DNA of 64,000 bases, taken from assembly GCA_947624785.1 (NCBI GenBank), contig CANQLV010000001.1, positions 248,001-312,000 of the forward strand, in the 5' to 3' direction. The DNA is from Akkermansia muciniphila (GTDB lineage Bacteria > Verrucomicrobiota > Verrucomicrobiia > Verrucomicrobiales > Akkermansiaceae). This document shows positions 26,883 through 36,162 of the stretch, piece by piece (position 1 is the first letter of the stretch; each line of letters begins with the position of its first letter). The translations under genes and the position numbers were made by a program. Below the pieces are notes generated by a model. It did no database searches and was not told where the DNA came from. It saw nothing but the letters and a program-made list of their open reading frames with translations.

Positions 26883-28883
26883 TTATACTCCGGAATAAGC
26901 CAGAAAGCCCCCGTCCACGGGAATGATGGTCCCCGTCACGAAGGAGGCGGCAGGAGAGACGAGGAAGTGGAGCGCCCCGCAGAGGTCCTCCGGATCGCCG
27001 AAACGGTGCATGGGCGTCTTCGCAAGCACCTTCCGGCCGCGCGGCGTGGGGGTTTCCCCATCCTTCTCCATCATCAGGAAGCGGTTCTGATCCGTAATGA
27101 AGAAGCCGGGGGCAATCGCGTTCACACGGACGCCCAGCGGCGCCAGATGCGTGGCGAGCCACTTGGTGAAGTTATCCACGGCGGCCTTGGCGGCTCCGTA
27201 CGCGCCCACCTTGGTCAGTGGCTGGAAGGCGGCCATGGAGGAAATGTTCACGATGCAGCCGCCGGAAGCGGCCAGCAGTTCCCCGAACACCTGGGAGGGC
27301 AGGATGGTACCGGTCATGTTGAGGCGGTTCACGTATTCAAAGCCCTCCATGTCCATGCCGAAGAAGCCCTGCTCCACCGGGGTCTCCGGCGTGCACTGTT
27401 CCGCGGGGCTGGTTCCACGCGGGTCGTTGCCGCCCGCGCCGTTCACCAGAATGTCCAGCCGGCCCCATTCCTCCTTCACGCGGGAACAGGCCTGTTCCAG
27501 AGCCGCCTTGTCCAACACGTCCGCGGCCAGCACCAGCGTCTGCCCCAGGCCTTCCTCCGCCAGCTGCCGCTGGAGGTCTTCCAGTTTGGAACGGGTGCGG
27601 CCCAGCAGCGCCACCCTGGCTCCTGCTTTAAGCAGGTCACGGGCCATGACGGAACAGAGCACGCCCGCGGCTCCGGTCACCACAGCCGTCCTGCCCACCA
27701 GCGGGCGGAAGGACTGAAGCCCCATCGCCAGCCCGCGCAGCTCCGCCAGGCCGATTAAGCGGCCACCGTAGGAATACCCGGCATAACAATGTTTTTCCAG
27801 ATCAATGTCCATCAGCTTCCCGTGGTCCGGACGAACCGGAATGCGCCACTCCGCCCATCCGGCGGCCTTGCGCCGGGCTTCCTCTTCCAGAAGGCACTGC
27901 ATGGCGTAGGCCATGTCCGTATGGCCGCAGAGGTGGGAACCGGATTCACGGAAGCTTTCATGGTCCCGGTCAAACACCGTATTGCGGAAATGGGCAAAAT
28001 ACACCCTGTCCGCAAACTCCTCCATCAGCAGGTGCGGAGCGTTGGAATAAAGACCGCCCAGGGATCCGGTACAGAGCGTGAAGCCGGAATGCGGGGAGGG
28101 AACTTCACGCACCATCCGGCGCATGTCCTCCTCATCGCTCAGGATACGGGGCAGCCCGAAGATGGGCCGGGGCGGATCGTCCGGATGAATGGCCATGCGG
28201 ATGCCCGTTTCCTCGCACACGGGCATGATTTCATTCAGGAAATCATACAGGTTCCGCCGCAGCTGCGCATCGTCTATGCCCTCATAGCGCTTGAGCATCT
28301 CCCTGAACTGCTCCGGCGTCAGGTCATCCACCGTGCCGGGAAGCCCCAGCAGGATGGAATCCGCCAGCGCCCTGCGGGCTCCCGCATCCATGGACTGGAA
28401 AAGTTCACGCGCACGCGCCGCCGTTTCCGGGGAATAATCGCCCTCAGCCCCTTCCCGTTCCAGAATGAACAGGTCAAATGCGGCCACCCGGGCGGCATCA
28501 TATTTCAGGACGCTGCTGCCGTCCTCCATGGGAAAGGCCAGGTCGGAACGCGTCCAGTCCAGCACGGGCATGAAATTGTAGCACACCACTTTCACGCCGC
28601 CGGCGGCCAAGTTGCGCAGGCTCTGTTTGTAAACGTCCAGATAATGCTTCCAGTTCCCGGAACGCGTCTTGATGTCCTCATGCACGGCGATGCTTTCCGC
28701 CACCACCCATTTCATGCCGGCTTCTTCAACCATCCGCACGCGTTCGGCCACGGCTTCCTCCGTCCAGAGGTCCCCGCACTTTACTTCATGCAGGGCCGTT
28801 ACAATGCCAGAGGCGCCCGCCTGGCGGATGTCCCTCAGGGTAACCGGGTCGCCTGGGCCGTACCATCTCCAGCTCTCAATCAT
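26883..28883 (-). CDS. Fused mannonate dehydratase (UxuA) and mannonate oxidoreductase (UxuB, SDR type)
   Basis: This 666-aa bifunctional protein joins two steps of the pathway. Residues 1 to ~390 are mannonate dehydratase (MIESWRWYGPGDPVTLRDIRQAGASGIVTAL, metal ligands in MAIHPDDPP and YFAHFRNT, LMDIDLEK near its end). Residues ~395-666 are a short-chain dehydrogenase: TGAAGVLCS nucleotide loop (~403; the third Gly of TGxxxGxG is Cys), VNGAGG, catalytic Ser in NISSM and YGAAK. The SDR half resembles the YjmF/UxuB type, reducing fructuronate to mannonate, which the UxuA half dehydrates to 2-keto-3-deoxygluconate. The reading frame is unbroken across the junction. The flanking gaps are 18-19 bp. 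Confidence 0.88.
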   Translation of the reverse strand: MIESWRWYGPGDPVTLRDIRQAGASGIVTALHEVKCGDLWTEEAVAERVRMVEEAGMKWVVAESIAVHEDIKTRSGNWKHYLDVYKQSLRNLAAGGVKVVCYNFMPVLDWTRSDLAFPMEDGSSVLKYDAARVAAFDLFILEREGAEGDYSPETAARARELFQSMDAGARRALADSILLGLPGTVDDLTPEQFREMLKRYEGIDDAQLRRNLYDFLNEIMPVCEETGIRMAIHPDDPPRPIFGLPRILSDEEDMRRMVREVPSPHSGFTLCTGSLGGLYSNAPHLLMEEFADRVYFAHFRNTVFDRDHESFRESGSHLCGHTDMAYAMQCLLEEEARRKAAGWAEWRIPVRPDHGKLMDIDLEKHCYAGYSYGGRLIGLAELRGLAMGLQSFRPLVGRTAVVTGAAGVLCSVMARDLLKAGARVALLGRTRSKLEDLQRQLAEEGLGQTLVLAADVLDKAALEQACSRVKEEWGRLDILVNGAGGNDPRGTSPAEQCTPETPVEQGFFGMDMEGFEYVNRLNMTGTILPSQVFGELLAASGGCIVNISSMAAFQPLTKVGAYGAAKAAVDNFTKWLATHLAPLGVRVNAIAPGFFITDQNRFLMMEKDGETPTPRGRKVLAKTPMHRFGDPEDLCGALHFLVSPAASFVTGTIIPVDGGFLAYSGV

Positions 28884-28902
28884 GTCGGTAAAAATTAAAA
28901 GG

Positions 28903-29997
28903 TTAACGGTCCACGCGGGCGGTTCCGCCCTTCATGACTTTTTCCACTTCCGCCAGGGTGGCCGTGGATGTGTCCCCCGGCGTGGTCATGGCCAGCGCGC
29001 CGTGGGCGCAGCCGCAATTAACGGCATACTGGGGGCCCTTGCCGGACATCAGGCCGTAAATCAGGCCGGAGGCAAAGGAATCCCCGCCGCCCACGCGGTC
29101 CAGAATCTCCAGGTTAGGGAGGGAGAGGGAATCATAAAATTCTCCATCGTAATACAGCATGGCCGCCCAGTCGTTCAGGGTGGCCGTACGGGCCACGCGC
29201 AGCGTGGTGGCCGCCGCCTTGAAGCCGAACTCCTTCACGGCGCGGCGGATCATCCGGCGGTAGGAATCCTGGTCAATGCGGGAAAAATCCTCCGTGGCCC
29301 CTTCAATGGAAAGCCCCAGGGAGGCCTGGAAATCCTCTTCATTGCCGATCATCACATCCACAAAAGGCGCAATGGCGCGGTTCACCTCCTGCGCACGGGG
29401 CTGGCCGCCGATGCTCTTCCAGAGGGATGGGCGGTAATTCAAATCATAGGAAACAATCGTGCCATGCCTGCGGGCGGCCTGCACGGCCTCCAGCACCACC
29501 GCGCTGGTCGTTTCCGAAAGGCCTGCATAAATGCCGCCCGTGTGGAACCAGCGCACGCCATCCCTGCCGAACAGGGCATCCCAGTCTACCTCGCCGGGCT
29601 TCATCTGGCAGGCGGCGCTCAGGCCGCGGTCGGAACAGCCCACGGCGGCGCGCACGCCATAGCCGCGCTCCGTAAAATTCAATCCTACGCGGCAGTCGCG
29701 CCCAATGCCGTCAAAGGGTTTCCAGGCCACATAATCCATGTCCAGGCCGCCCTGGAGCATGCAGTCTTCCAGCAGGCGCCCCACGGGATTGTCACAAACG
29801 GCGGTGACGATGGCTCCGCGCATTCTGAAACAACGCCTCAGCCCGCGGGCCACGTTGTATTCCCCGCCGCCCTCGCACACGCGGAAGGAACGGGTGGTAT
29901 GGATGCGGCCTTCGCCGGGATCCAGCCTCAGCATCACTTCGCCCAGGGAGGCAATATCCCAGCGGCATTCCTGTTCCGATTTAATAGTTAACGACAT
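28903..29997 (-). CDS. kdgK: 2-dehydro-3-deoxygluconokinase (KDG kinase)
   Basis: This 364-aa PfkB/ribokinase-family kinase phosphorylates KDG to KDPG for the downstream aldolase. It begins with ASLGEVMLRLDPGEGRIHTTRSFRVCEGGGEYNVARGLRR (sugar-binding GG motif) and ends with LDRVGGGDSFASGLIYGLM, the anion-hole and catalytic Asp motif. It is the promoter-proximal gene of the hexuronate operon. Confidence 0.92.
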   Translation of the reverse strand: MSLTIKSEQECRWDIASLGEVMLRLDPGEGRIHTTRSFRVCEGGGEYNVARGLRRCFRMRGAIVTAVCDNPVGRLLEDCMLQGGLDMDYVAWKPFDGIGRDCRVGLNFTERGYGVRAAVGCSDRGLSAACQMKPGEVDWDALFGRDGVRWFHTGGIYAGLSETTSAVVLEAVQAARRHGTIVSYDLNYRPSLWKSIGGQPRAQEVNRAIAPFVDVMIGNEEDFQASLGLSIEGATEDFSRIDQDSYRRMIRRAVKEFGFKAAATTLRVARTATLNDWAAMLYYDGEFYDSLSLPNLEILDRVGGGDSFASGLIYGLMSGKGPQYAVNCGCAHGALAMTTPGDTSTATLAEVEKVMKGGTARVDR

Positions 29998-30027
29998 ATA
30001 AAAATATTAAAAAATACGCTTCTGTTC

Positions 30028-30055
30028 AGTATAAAAGAACTATTTTTCTCCACAA
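30028..30055 (-). promoter_or_regulatory. Candidate promoter of the hexuronate operon
   Basis: On the minus strand there is TTGTGG (30050-30055), a 16-bp spacer and TATACT (30028-30033), 30 bp upstream of the kdgK start. The boxes are close to consensus. No regulator gene is in the operon. Confidence 0.55.
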
Positions 30056-30210
30056 GGGAAAAAGCAGGGAAAAGACCAGACATAGTCTAAAATATTGATG
30101 CTAAAAATTTTCAATCATGATTTCCTCCATAAAAATACACTGCCGGAAAACACCCCGAATTATTCAAACTTAAAAGTCATGTCTCCTGACTCAACATTTT
30201 TCACAAACCA

Positions 30211-30239
30211 TTGACACAGTTTATTCTCATTTGTATATC
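30211..30239 (+). promoter_or_regulatory. Strong sigma-70-like promoter of the PH-domain gene
   Basis: A consensus TTGACA (30211-30216) is followed by a 17-bp spacer and TATATC (30234-30239). Transcription would start near 30246, just ahead of an in-frame GTG at 30249. Confidence 0.7.
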
Positions 30240-30248
30240 AACATCATC

Positions 30249-31475
30249 GTGAAACGGAGCAACGACACGCAAACCGCGGAAGAACTGCTTGACAGCAGGC
30301 TCAAACCCGGAGAGGGAATTCTATGGAAGGGTCGTCCTGTGAAACGAAGCTGGACTTGCCGGGATACGGGGAAACTTCTGTCCGGAAGCGTTCTATTCAG
30401 CCTGTGCGCAGCCTTCTTTCTGATGTTGCCGTCCTTTGTGAACTTGTGTTTTGATGCCAGAATGAAATCCTATCGTTCCCTTTCCGTGATTGGCATCCTC
30501 ATTTCCCTTCTTCCCATCACTTTCCTGCTGGTATCCTCCCTGCATTTGCTGACATCTCCGTGGAGAAACCGGAGGACGAAGCGCAGCACCCGCTACGCAT
30601 TCACAAACCAGCGGCTGATTACCATCATCCGGGAAACTCCGTTATTTTTCCCTACCTCGCAAGAGTTCCGCTTTTATGCGTGGCCCATTCCCAGACGAAG
30701 GCGCATCCGCACATTTCTGTATAAGGATGGTACCGGGAATATTACTCTGGAGTACCGGAAAGGAGGAAGTTTCGTGATGGAAGACCTGGAGCACCCCCGG
30801 GAAGCGGCGAATATTCTGAAAAAGCTGGTGAATATTCATTACGCCTCTGCATCCGCAGCATCGGCTTCATCGGTTGAGAAAACTCAACCTGTGATGCGCG
30901 CAAAATATTCCAACGGCATTGATGCCCCTGAAGAAATTTGGGTCAGAAAACTCAAGCCCGGAGAACAGGTGCTATGGAAAAGCCGTCCCGCGGAACGGTG
31001 CTGGACCTTTGTGGTCACAAGGCAATTCCTGTACGGGACCTTCCTGCTTATCCTGCCTCTGGCGCTTACTCTGGGAGGCTGGCTACGTGTAGCCAGTTTT
31101 CCGACGAATCCCCGGTTCAATCCCGTTTTTTACTTTTTTATTATGGGATGGATTTGTATCGTCCTTGGATCCAGCTATTACCCCCTGAATGCATTTGCGG
31201 CTCCATGGAAGGAACGGAAACGCCGCCGCAATACCCTTTACGTGCTGACGGAACACCGCCTGATGACGATCATTGACCATAGTATCCGAACTTATCCCGT
31301 TCGCAAGATCAAGGATATCCGGCACCGTCCGCGCAGAAACGGCTCCGGAGACATTATCCTGAAATACGGAAAGAAAAGAATCTTCAAATTCAAGGACATC
31401 CCGAACGCCCGTGAGGCAGTCGACATCCTGAAAAGCTTCCGGACGGCTCAGCCTGTCCCGGAACGGGAAAATTGA
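30249..31475 (+). CDS. Membrane protein with two bacterial PH-like (bPH2/YdbT-like) units
   Basis: This ~408-aa protein consists of two homologous halves. Each starts with a similar motif (LKPGEGILWKGRPVKRSW and LKPGEQVLWKSRPAERCW), has two TM helices, then a PH-like segment ending in YALTNQRL/YVLTEHRL-type strands and a DI-KY stretch (residues ~195 and ~395). Such domains occur in membrane-anchored stress or envelope proteins of unknown biochemical role. The frame is open from the TTG at 30231, but a consensus promoter overlaps that codon. The GTG at 30249 is therefore the likelier start and would give a nearly leaderless mRNA. It stands alone. Confidence 0.72.
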   Translation: MKRSNDTQTAEELLDSRLKPGEGILWKGRPVKRSWTCRDTGKLLSGSVLFSLCAAFFLMLPSFVNLCFDARMKSYRSLSVIGILISLLPITFLLVSSLHLLTSPWRNRRTKRSTRYAFTNQRLITIIRETPLFFPTSQEFRFYAWPIPRRRRIRTFLYKDGTGNITLEYRKGGSFVMEDLEHPREAANILKKLVNIHYASASAASASSVEKTQPVMRAKYSNGIDAPEEIWVRKLKPGEQVLWKSRPAERCWTFVVTRQFLYGTFLLILPLALTLGGWLRVASFPTNPRFNPVFYFFIMGWICIVLGSSYYPLNAFAAPWKERKRRRNTLYVLTEHRLMTIIDHSIRTYPVRKIKDIRHRPRRNGSGDIILKYGKKRIFKFKDIPNAREAVDILKSFRTAQPVPEREN

Positions 31476-31500
31476 ATTGGCTTTCTGCTCCGGGAAAAGA

Positions 31501-32877
31501 TTATTCCTCTTCCTGCCTCATCAGGGCAAACTCCCGCCTGGTGGTGCGCCTTACGCGCCAGAGCAGGAGCACGGCCGCCACGGACAAGCCGATGATGAAC
31601 CCTATCCAGATGCCGCGCGCACCCATGGCCGGGACAATCCAGTCCGTACGGGCCAGGATGTAGCACACCGGGAAGCCGACAATCCAGTAGGAAAAGAAGG
31701 TGATGACGGTGATGGAAGCCGTGTCCCGGAAGCCCCTCAGCACCCCGACGGAGAGCACCTGGAGACAGTCCGGAAGCTGGTAGGCCGCCGCCAGAACCAG
31801 CAGGACGGAAGCCGTGCTGACAATCAGCTCCGAGTCATTGTACAAGTGCACGATCTGTTCCCGGAACAGGGTGATGCCGCCAAAGGTGCACAGGCAGATG
31901 GTGAGCACCAGCAGGTAGGAGGACAGAATGGCTGATTTGGTGCCCGCCAGGTCTTTCCTGCCGTGATGGTACGCCACGCGGATGGAAGCCGCCAGCCCTA
32001 CGGAGAGCGGGAGCATGAAGACCAGGCCGCCCACGTTCCCGGCAATCTGGTGGCTGGCCACCTGCGTTTCTCCCAGGGGCGCCAGCACCAGCGCGGCCGC
32101 GCAGAAGAGCATCACCTCGCACAACTGGGAAACGCCGATCGGCACGCCAAGCCGCATGAGGTGAGTGATGACGGAAGGCGTGGGGCGCCGCCAGGAAACG
32201 ATGTGCCTGCGGTAGGGCCTGTGCTTGGGATTGAGGTAGACCAGCAGGAACATCAGCAGGAATTCAATGTAAAAAATAACCGCCGTGGCCGCGCCGCAGC
32301 CCGCTCCCCCCATGCGGGGAAAACCGTACAGGCCGAAGACGAAGATGTAGTTCAGCGGAATGTTGAACAACAGGCCGCACAGCCCCACGTACATGGCGGG
32401 CCGGGTCATGTTGGACCCCTCGTTCAGGCTCTTGAGGGCCACGAATCCCAGATTGGCGGGAAGGCCCCACATGATGGCGAACATGTAGGCGGAAGCCATC
32501 CGGCACATGGCGACGTCATCGGAAATCCAGCCGAACACGTTTCTCAGGACATAGATGACCGGCATGGAAACCAGGCTGAGCATCAACGCCAGCCACAAGC
32601 CGTGGTTGGTCATGTAACCCACGCGGCTTTCATGGCTTTTCCCCCGCATGTTGGCAATCACGGGGCCGATGATCATCAGCACGCCGCAGGCGAACAGAGC
32701 CACAGGCAGGTACACGGAAGACCCCAGCGCCACGGCGGCCATGTCCGTCACGCCGGCGCGCCCGGCCACAATGGCGTCCACCGCCCCCATACCCACAATG
32801 GAGAGGTTCACCACCAGCACCGGGAGGGCCAGCGGTATCAGTTTTTTCATCTCCTTCAAATTCCACGTCTTATTCAT
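31501..32877 (-). CDS. MATE family efflux transporter
   Basis: This 458-aa, 12-TM antiporter of the MatE/NorM family exports drugs or metabolites using Na+ or H+. N-half: LALPVLVVNLSIVGMGAVDAIVAGRAG. C-half: VPIGVSQLCEVMLFCAAALVLAPLGETQVASHQIAGN, the internal repeat of the first. A GGAAAG lies about 6 nt before the ATG, one of the few clear Shine-Dalgarno sites. It lies downstream of the Mrp gene on the same strand with a 142-bp gap containing GC-rich hairpins but no T-run. Confidence 0.92.
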   Translation of the reverse strand: MNKTWNLKEMKKLIPLALPVLVVNLSIVGMGAVDAIVAGRAGVTDMAAVALGSSVYLPVALFACGVLMIIGPVIANMRGKSHESRVGYMTNHGLWLALMLSLVSMPVIYVLRNVFGWISDDVAMCRMASAYMFAIMWGLPANLGFVALKSLNEGSNMTRPAMYVGLCGLLFNIPLNYIFVFGLYGFPRMGGAGCGAATAVIFYIEFLLMFLLVYLNPKHRPYRRHIVSWRRPTPSVITHLMRLGVPIGVSQLCEVMLFCAAALVLAPLGETQVASHQIAGNVGGLVFMLPLSVGLAASIRVAYHHGRKDLAGTKSAILSSYLLVLTICLCTFGGITLFREQIVHLYNDSELIVSTASVLLVLAAAYQLPDCLQVLSVGVLRGFRDTASITVITFFSYWIVGFPVCYILARTDWIVPAMGARGIWIGFIIGLSVAAVLLLWRVRRTTRREFALMRQEEE

Positions 32878-33019
32878 CTCTTTTCTTTCCTTCCATGCAT
32901 TCCTCCTTCAAGGAGCCGTAATATTCCGGCAAACAAGCCGGACCGGAGCGGCAGGCTCCAACCCGGCTTTAAGGTTAAGGGTGTCAACCGGACCGGGGCC
33001 TCCTGCCCCGTCCGGACAT

Positions 33020-34096
33020 TCAGCGGTCAAGCACCACGCGGGCGCATTGTTCAGCCACCTGGCGGAACGCGGCGGAAACCGGGTTCTGCTCGGGGTCTTC
33101 CAGAGCCACGGGACGGCCTTCGTCCCCGCCGGAACGGGTGGCGATGTCCAGCGGAATCTTGCCGAGAAGAGGCACGCCCAGCTTGGCCGCTTCCCGTTCG
33201 CCGCCGCCTTCGCCAAAGATGTGGTAAATCCTGCCGTCGGAGGGGCACTGGAAATAGCTCATATTTTCAATAACGCCCAGAATGGGGGTTTCCACCCGTT
33301 CAAAAAGGCCAATCGCCTTGCGGGCGTCAATCAGCGCGACTTCCTGCGGAGTGGTGACCACTACCACGCCGTCCAGTTCAGCCGTCTGGACAATCGTGAG
33401 CTGGATGTCCCCGGTGCCGGGCGGCAGGTCCAGGATCAGGAAATCCACGTCCCCCCACGCCACGTTGCGCAGGAACTGCTGGACGTAGCGCGTCGCCAGG
33501 GGACCGCGCACCGCCACTGGATCGGATTCGTTAATCAGCAGCCCCATGGAAAGCAGCTTCACGCCATGTGCCGTTACCGGGAGAAACTCGTCATTCTCAT
33601 TGGCTCCGGGACGCTCCTTGGTGCCGAACATCAGGGACATGGACGGCCCGTAAATGTCCAGGTCCACCAGGCCCACGGAGTAGCCCAGCTTGCTCAAGGC
33701 CACCGCCAGGTTCGCGGAAACGGTGGATTTGCCCACGCCGCCCTTGCCGGAGGCCACGGCAATCACATGCTTGGCGCCGGGAACGGAGGATTTCCAGGTG
33801 GAGGGATCGTCATTGATTCCCTTCCTGGCTTCCGGGGCCTTGTGCTCAATGTTGACGTCGCAATGCTTCACGCCGGGCACATGCTTCATCACGCCGTGGA
33901 CGCCTTCAAAAATGTAACGGGGGATATCGGCATTCTTGCTCTCAATCACCAAATCAATCGTGACGTTGTTTTCAGCGTCAATGTCAATCTTCTTCACCAG
34001 CCCGAAGGAGACGATGTCGCGGCTGAAACCCGGGAATTTAACCGTGGTCAGCGCGGCCCGTATCAGCTCCGGAGTCAATTCCTGTTGTGTCGTCAT
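33020..34096 (-). CDS. apbC: Mrp/NBP35-family Fe-S carrier ATPase (ApbC)
   Basis: This 358-aa P-loop ATPase helps build or carry iron-sulfur clusters. An N-terminal MIP18/DUF59-type domain (residues 1-~85) precedes the ATPase, with the deviant Walker A VASGKGGVGKSTVSANLAVAL, DLDIYGPSM, and DLPPGTGDIQLTI. In the usual CxxC cluster site near residue 285 only the first Cys is kept (QCPSDGRIYHIFGEGGGE). Some family members lack this site, so it may not be cluster-bound in the same way. Confidence 0.9.
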   Translation of the reverse strand: MTTQQELTPELIRAALTTVKFPGFSRDIVSFGLVKKIDIDAENNVTIDLVIESKNADIPRYIFEGVHGVMKHVPGVKHCDVNIEHKAPEARKGINDDPSTWKSSVPGAKHVIAVASGKGGVGKSTVSANLAVALSKLGYSVGLVDLDIYGPSMSLMFGTKERPGANENDEFLPVTAHGVKLLSMGLLINESDPVAVRGPLATRYVQQFLRNVAWGDVDFLILDLPPGTGDIQLTIVQTAELDGVVVVTTPQEVALIDARKAIGLFERVETPILGVIENMSYFQCPSDGRIYHIFGEGGGEREAAKLGVPLLGKIPLDIATRSGGDEGRPVALEDPEQNPVSAAFRQVAEQCARVVLDR

Positions 34097-34289
34097 GTGT
34101 CTGAAATACTAGTGGTTGCCATAAACATTCCGCCCCCGTGCCTCCGGAACGCAGAAAGCGCCGGAATACAGAGATAAGGGGACGGCAAAACCGGGAAGCA
34201 AAAATACTCCCTTTTTTATTTTTGACAACGCCTAATTCAGACAAAACGACTTTTTGCCGGCCGGATTTCCCAGATATCCGGATACCATG

Positions 34290-34316
34290 AAAAAGCGGGA
34301 CAGCCATTAGTCCCGC
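34290..34316 (-). terminator. Intrinsic terminator of the PUR-alpha-like gene
   Basis: On the minus strand a GCGGGAC/GTCCCGC stem (34310-34316 with 34295-34301) is followed by TTTTT (34290-34294). Confidence 0.85.
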
Positions 34317-34345
34317 CATCGTTAAAAAGTAAAAAGAAGGGGGAC

Positions 34346-34558
34346 TTATTCCCCCTGCTGCTTCAGCGTTTCCCGGATATCCTGGAGAGCGGCGATGAAA
34401 TCGTCCAGAATTTCCGCGGGAACCATGATCCGGTCCCGGTTGGAACTCACTTTTTCCGTAATACGCACCACTTTTCCGCGCGCATTTTGTTTGAGATCAA
34501 GAAAGAACGTCTTGCGTTCGGCAATGATTTTTTCTGTGCAAATAATATCGTCCTCCAC
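34346..34558 (-). CDS. PUR-alpha-like nucleic-acid-binding protein (DUF3276)
   Basis: This small protein of 70 aa has the single PUR-repeat signature of DUF3276: AERKTFFLDLKQNARGKVVRITEKV, then RIMVPAEILDDFIAALQDI. Related proteins bind single-stranded DNA or RNA as dimers. I place the start at the GTG at 34558, because GGAGGAAG, the best Shine-Dalgarno in the window, lies 9 nt upstream and the family domain begins there. The frame remains open to 34807, but that part is AT-rich and unlike the domain. A terminator follows. Confidence 0.8.
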   Translation of the reverse strand: MEDDIICTEKIIAERKTFFLDLKQNARGKVVRITEKVSSNRDRIMVPAEILDDFIAALQDIRETLKQQGE

Positions 34559-35102
34559 GGCTGTAATCTTCCTCCGGTTGAATGAGGCTTTCAGAATAAG
34601 GCTTCCCTCCCGCCGGGTCAATGTTTTATTTGCAGAAGTACCGCTTAGAAGCCCCCCACAAAAATGGGAAAAGTAATATTCCCTTCCCGTCCGCCCCTTC
34701 TCTTCTAATCCCGTAAAAATTCTAAAGAAAATTGAATGATTTTTATTCCAAAACACCATAGAGCTGCTCCTGCAACGGTTCGGACTGGGAACGAAACATC
34801 TATACATTATTTAAAGCCACAAGAAATCTCATCATTGACAAAAACTTCATTATTGTCTGAAGTAAAGGATAACATGAATAGTTTTCAGCTTCAAAGATGG
34901 TACGGTCTTCCGTTAAGCACGAAATATTTGCAGAATATTTTCCAAACGAACACCCCCGAATAGCAGCCGAAGGAAGCAATCATACCTTTTTCTAGATGCT
35001 CTCATTTTGAAATCATCAATATTATGGAACAATTTGAAATTTCATATTAACATTATTAGTATTTTTATATATTTCAAAAAAATATCAACACCCATATCAT
35101 TT
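34559..35102. other. Gene-free AT-rich intergenic region
   Basis: About 540 bp between the leftward PUR-like gene and the rightward AT-rich pair must hold both promoters. TTGACA occurs at 34836 without a good -10. A 75-codon open frame at 34736-34963 has no signal I can support. AT content rises steadily to the right. Confidence 0.4.
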
Positions 35103-36146
35103 ATGAATAGAAAATCATCTATAGTTACTTTATATTGCATTATTCTCATACATTGGTCTGTTTTTCCGCTTGTTGCAGATGATCCTGAACCGTCGGAGAA
35201 GATCATGGAAATTATCTCAAAAACAAAAAACTATTCAGCCAAAATTGCTCGTAATAAAAATGCGACAGAAACAGAGAAAGAAAAAGATCTGACACGTAAA
35301 AAGATCGGTATAGGAGAACAAGTGACCATTACTCTTACGAGCAAAAAACCTGCACTTTTAGAGCCGAAAGATCAAATTCAATGGAAAGTAACAAAAGGCG
35401 AAGAACTGCTTTTAGGAGGGTTAACTAGTAATAAGGATAAACCTGAATCAGCATCTTTCTGGGTAAGTCCGTTTGCGAGTAAAAAACAAATTGAGGGGAG
35501 TGGAGGTCTTGTCATCGAAGTTAGTACTCAGCAAGAAACTGCTCTTCCCGAACCAATTAGATTCGAAGTTATTTTTCCAGAACAGCTTACTGCGGAACAT
35601 GATAAAACTTGGAGTGAAGGTGGTGTCGCAATGCCAGAATATCCGCAGGATGAAAGTGACATTCCGGGAGTTTCTGCCATGCTTCATGTATCCGTTCATC
35701 CTCTTGATGTATGTTATGCAGGAATTCGTATTATAGAAAAAGATGAAGGATACGAAGGTCCGGCAGGAAGTCTTGCTGGCCCGCACGAAGCAGATAGTAT
35801 ATGGAATATCGACACAGAAAACCGTTTTGGAGCTTATGATAATATTGGCGCTTCTTTTTCAAGAAGAAAATTAAATGAAACGCAAGGTGTCGATGAAAAG
35901 GGAAATCCTATTTATAAACATCAATATCCGAATGAATGGACATGGGATTGCCTTTTTAGAACTTGTAATTATTCTGATACGGAAGGAATCTCAGATATCA
36001 CTCATGTTTACCAACGTTTTCATATTAATCGAGAACCACAGGATCAATTCTATATGAGAATAAAAAAATTCCTCGTTGAGCCAACAAAAATTGATGAGTG
36101 TTCTGTTGAACGAACAACAGGCGGAAAACACATTTTCAAACCCTAA
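35103..36146 (+). CDS. Secreted protein of unknown function (AT-rich pair, first gene)
   Basis: I do not recognise this 347-aa protein. From the ATG at 35103 it has a signal peptide (MNRKSSIVTLYCIILIHWSVFPLVA). A charged segment (~25-65) follows, then a region that looks like an Ig-like beta domain (QVTITLTSKKPALLEPKDQI...WKVTKGEELLLGG). The rest has a WTWDCLFRTCNYSDTEGISDITHVYQRFHI stretch by pattern and several Cys. Upstream in-frame ATGs would bury the signal. Base composition is much lower in GC than the chromosome around it. It is 16 bp ahead of a second secreted gene, so the two are likely co-transcribed. Confidence 0.65.
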   Translation: MNRKSSIVTLYCIILIHWSVFPLVADDPEPSEKIMEIISKTKNYSAKIARNKNATETEKEKDLTRKKIGIGEQVTITLTSKKPALLEPKDQIQWKVTKGEELLLGGLTSNKDKPESASFWVSPFASKKQIEGSGGLVIEVSTQQETALPEPIRFEVIFPEQLTAEHDKTWSEGGVAMPEYPQDESDIPGVSAMLHVSVHPLDVCYAGIRIIEKDEGYEGPAGSLAGPHEADSIWNIDTENRFGAYDNIGASFSRRKLNETQGVDEKGNPIYKHQYPNEWTWDCLFRTCNYSDTEGISDITHVYQRFHINREPQDQFYMRIKKFLVEPTKIDECSVERTTGGKHIFKP

Positions 36147-36162
36147 TCCACCATTATCATAT

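Noticed and set aside
34736..34963. 75-codon open frame in the AT-rich gap
   Set aside because: No Shine-Dalgarno, no signal peptide or motif, and it overlaps the leader of the PUR-like gene; length is compatible with chance.
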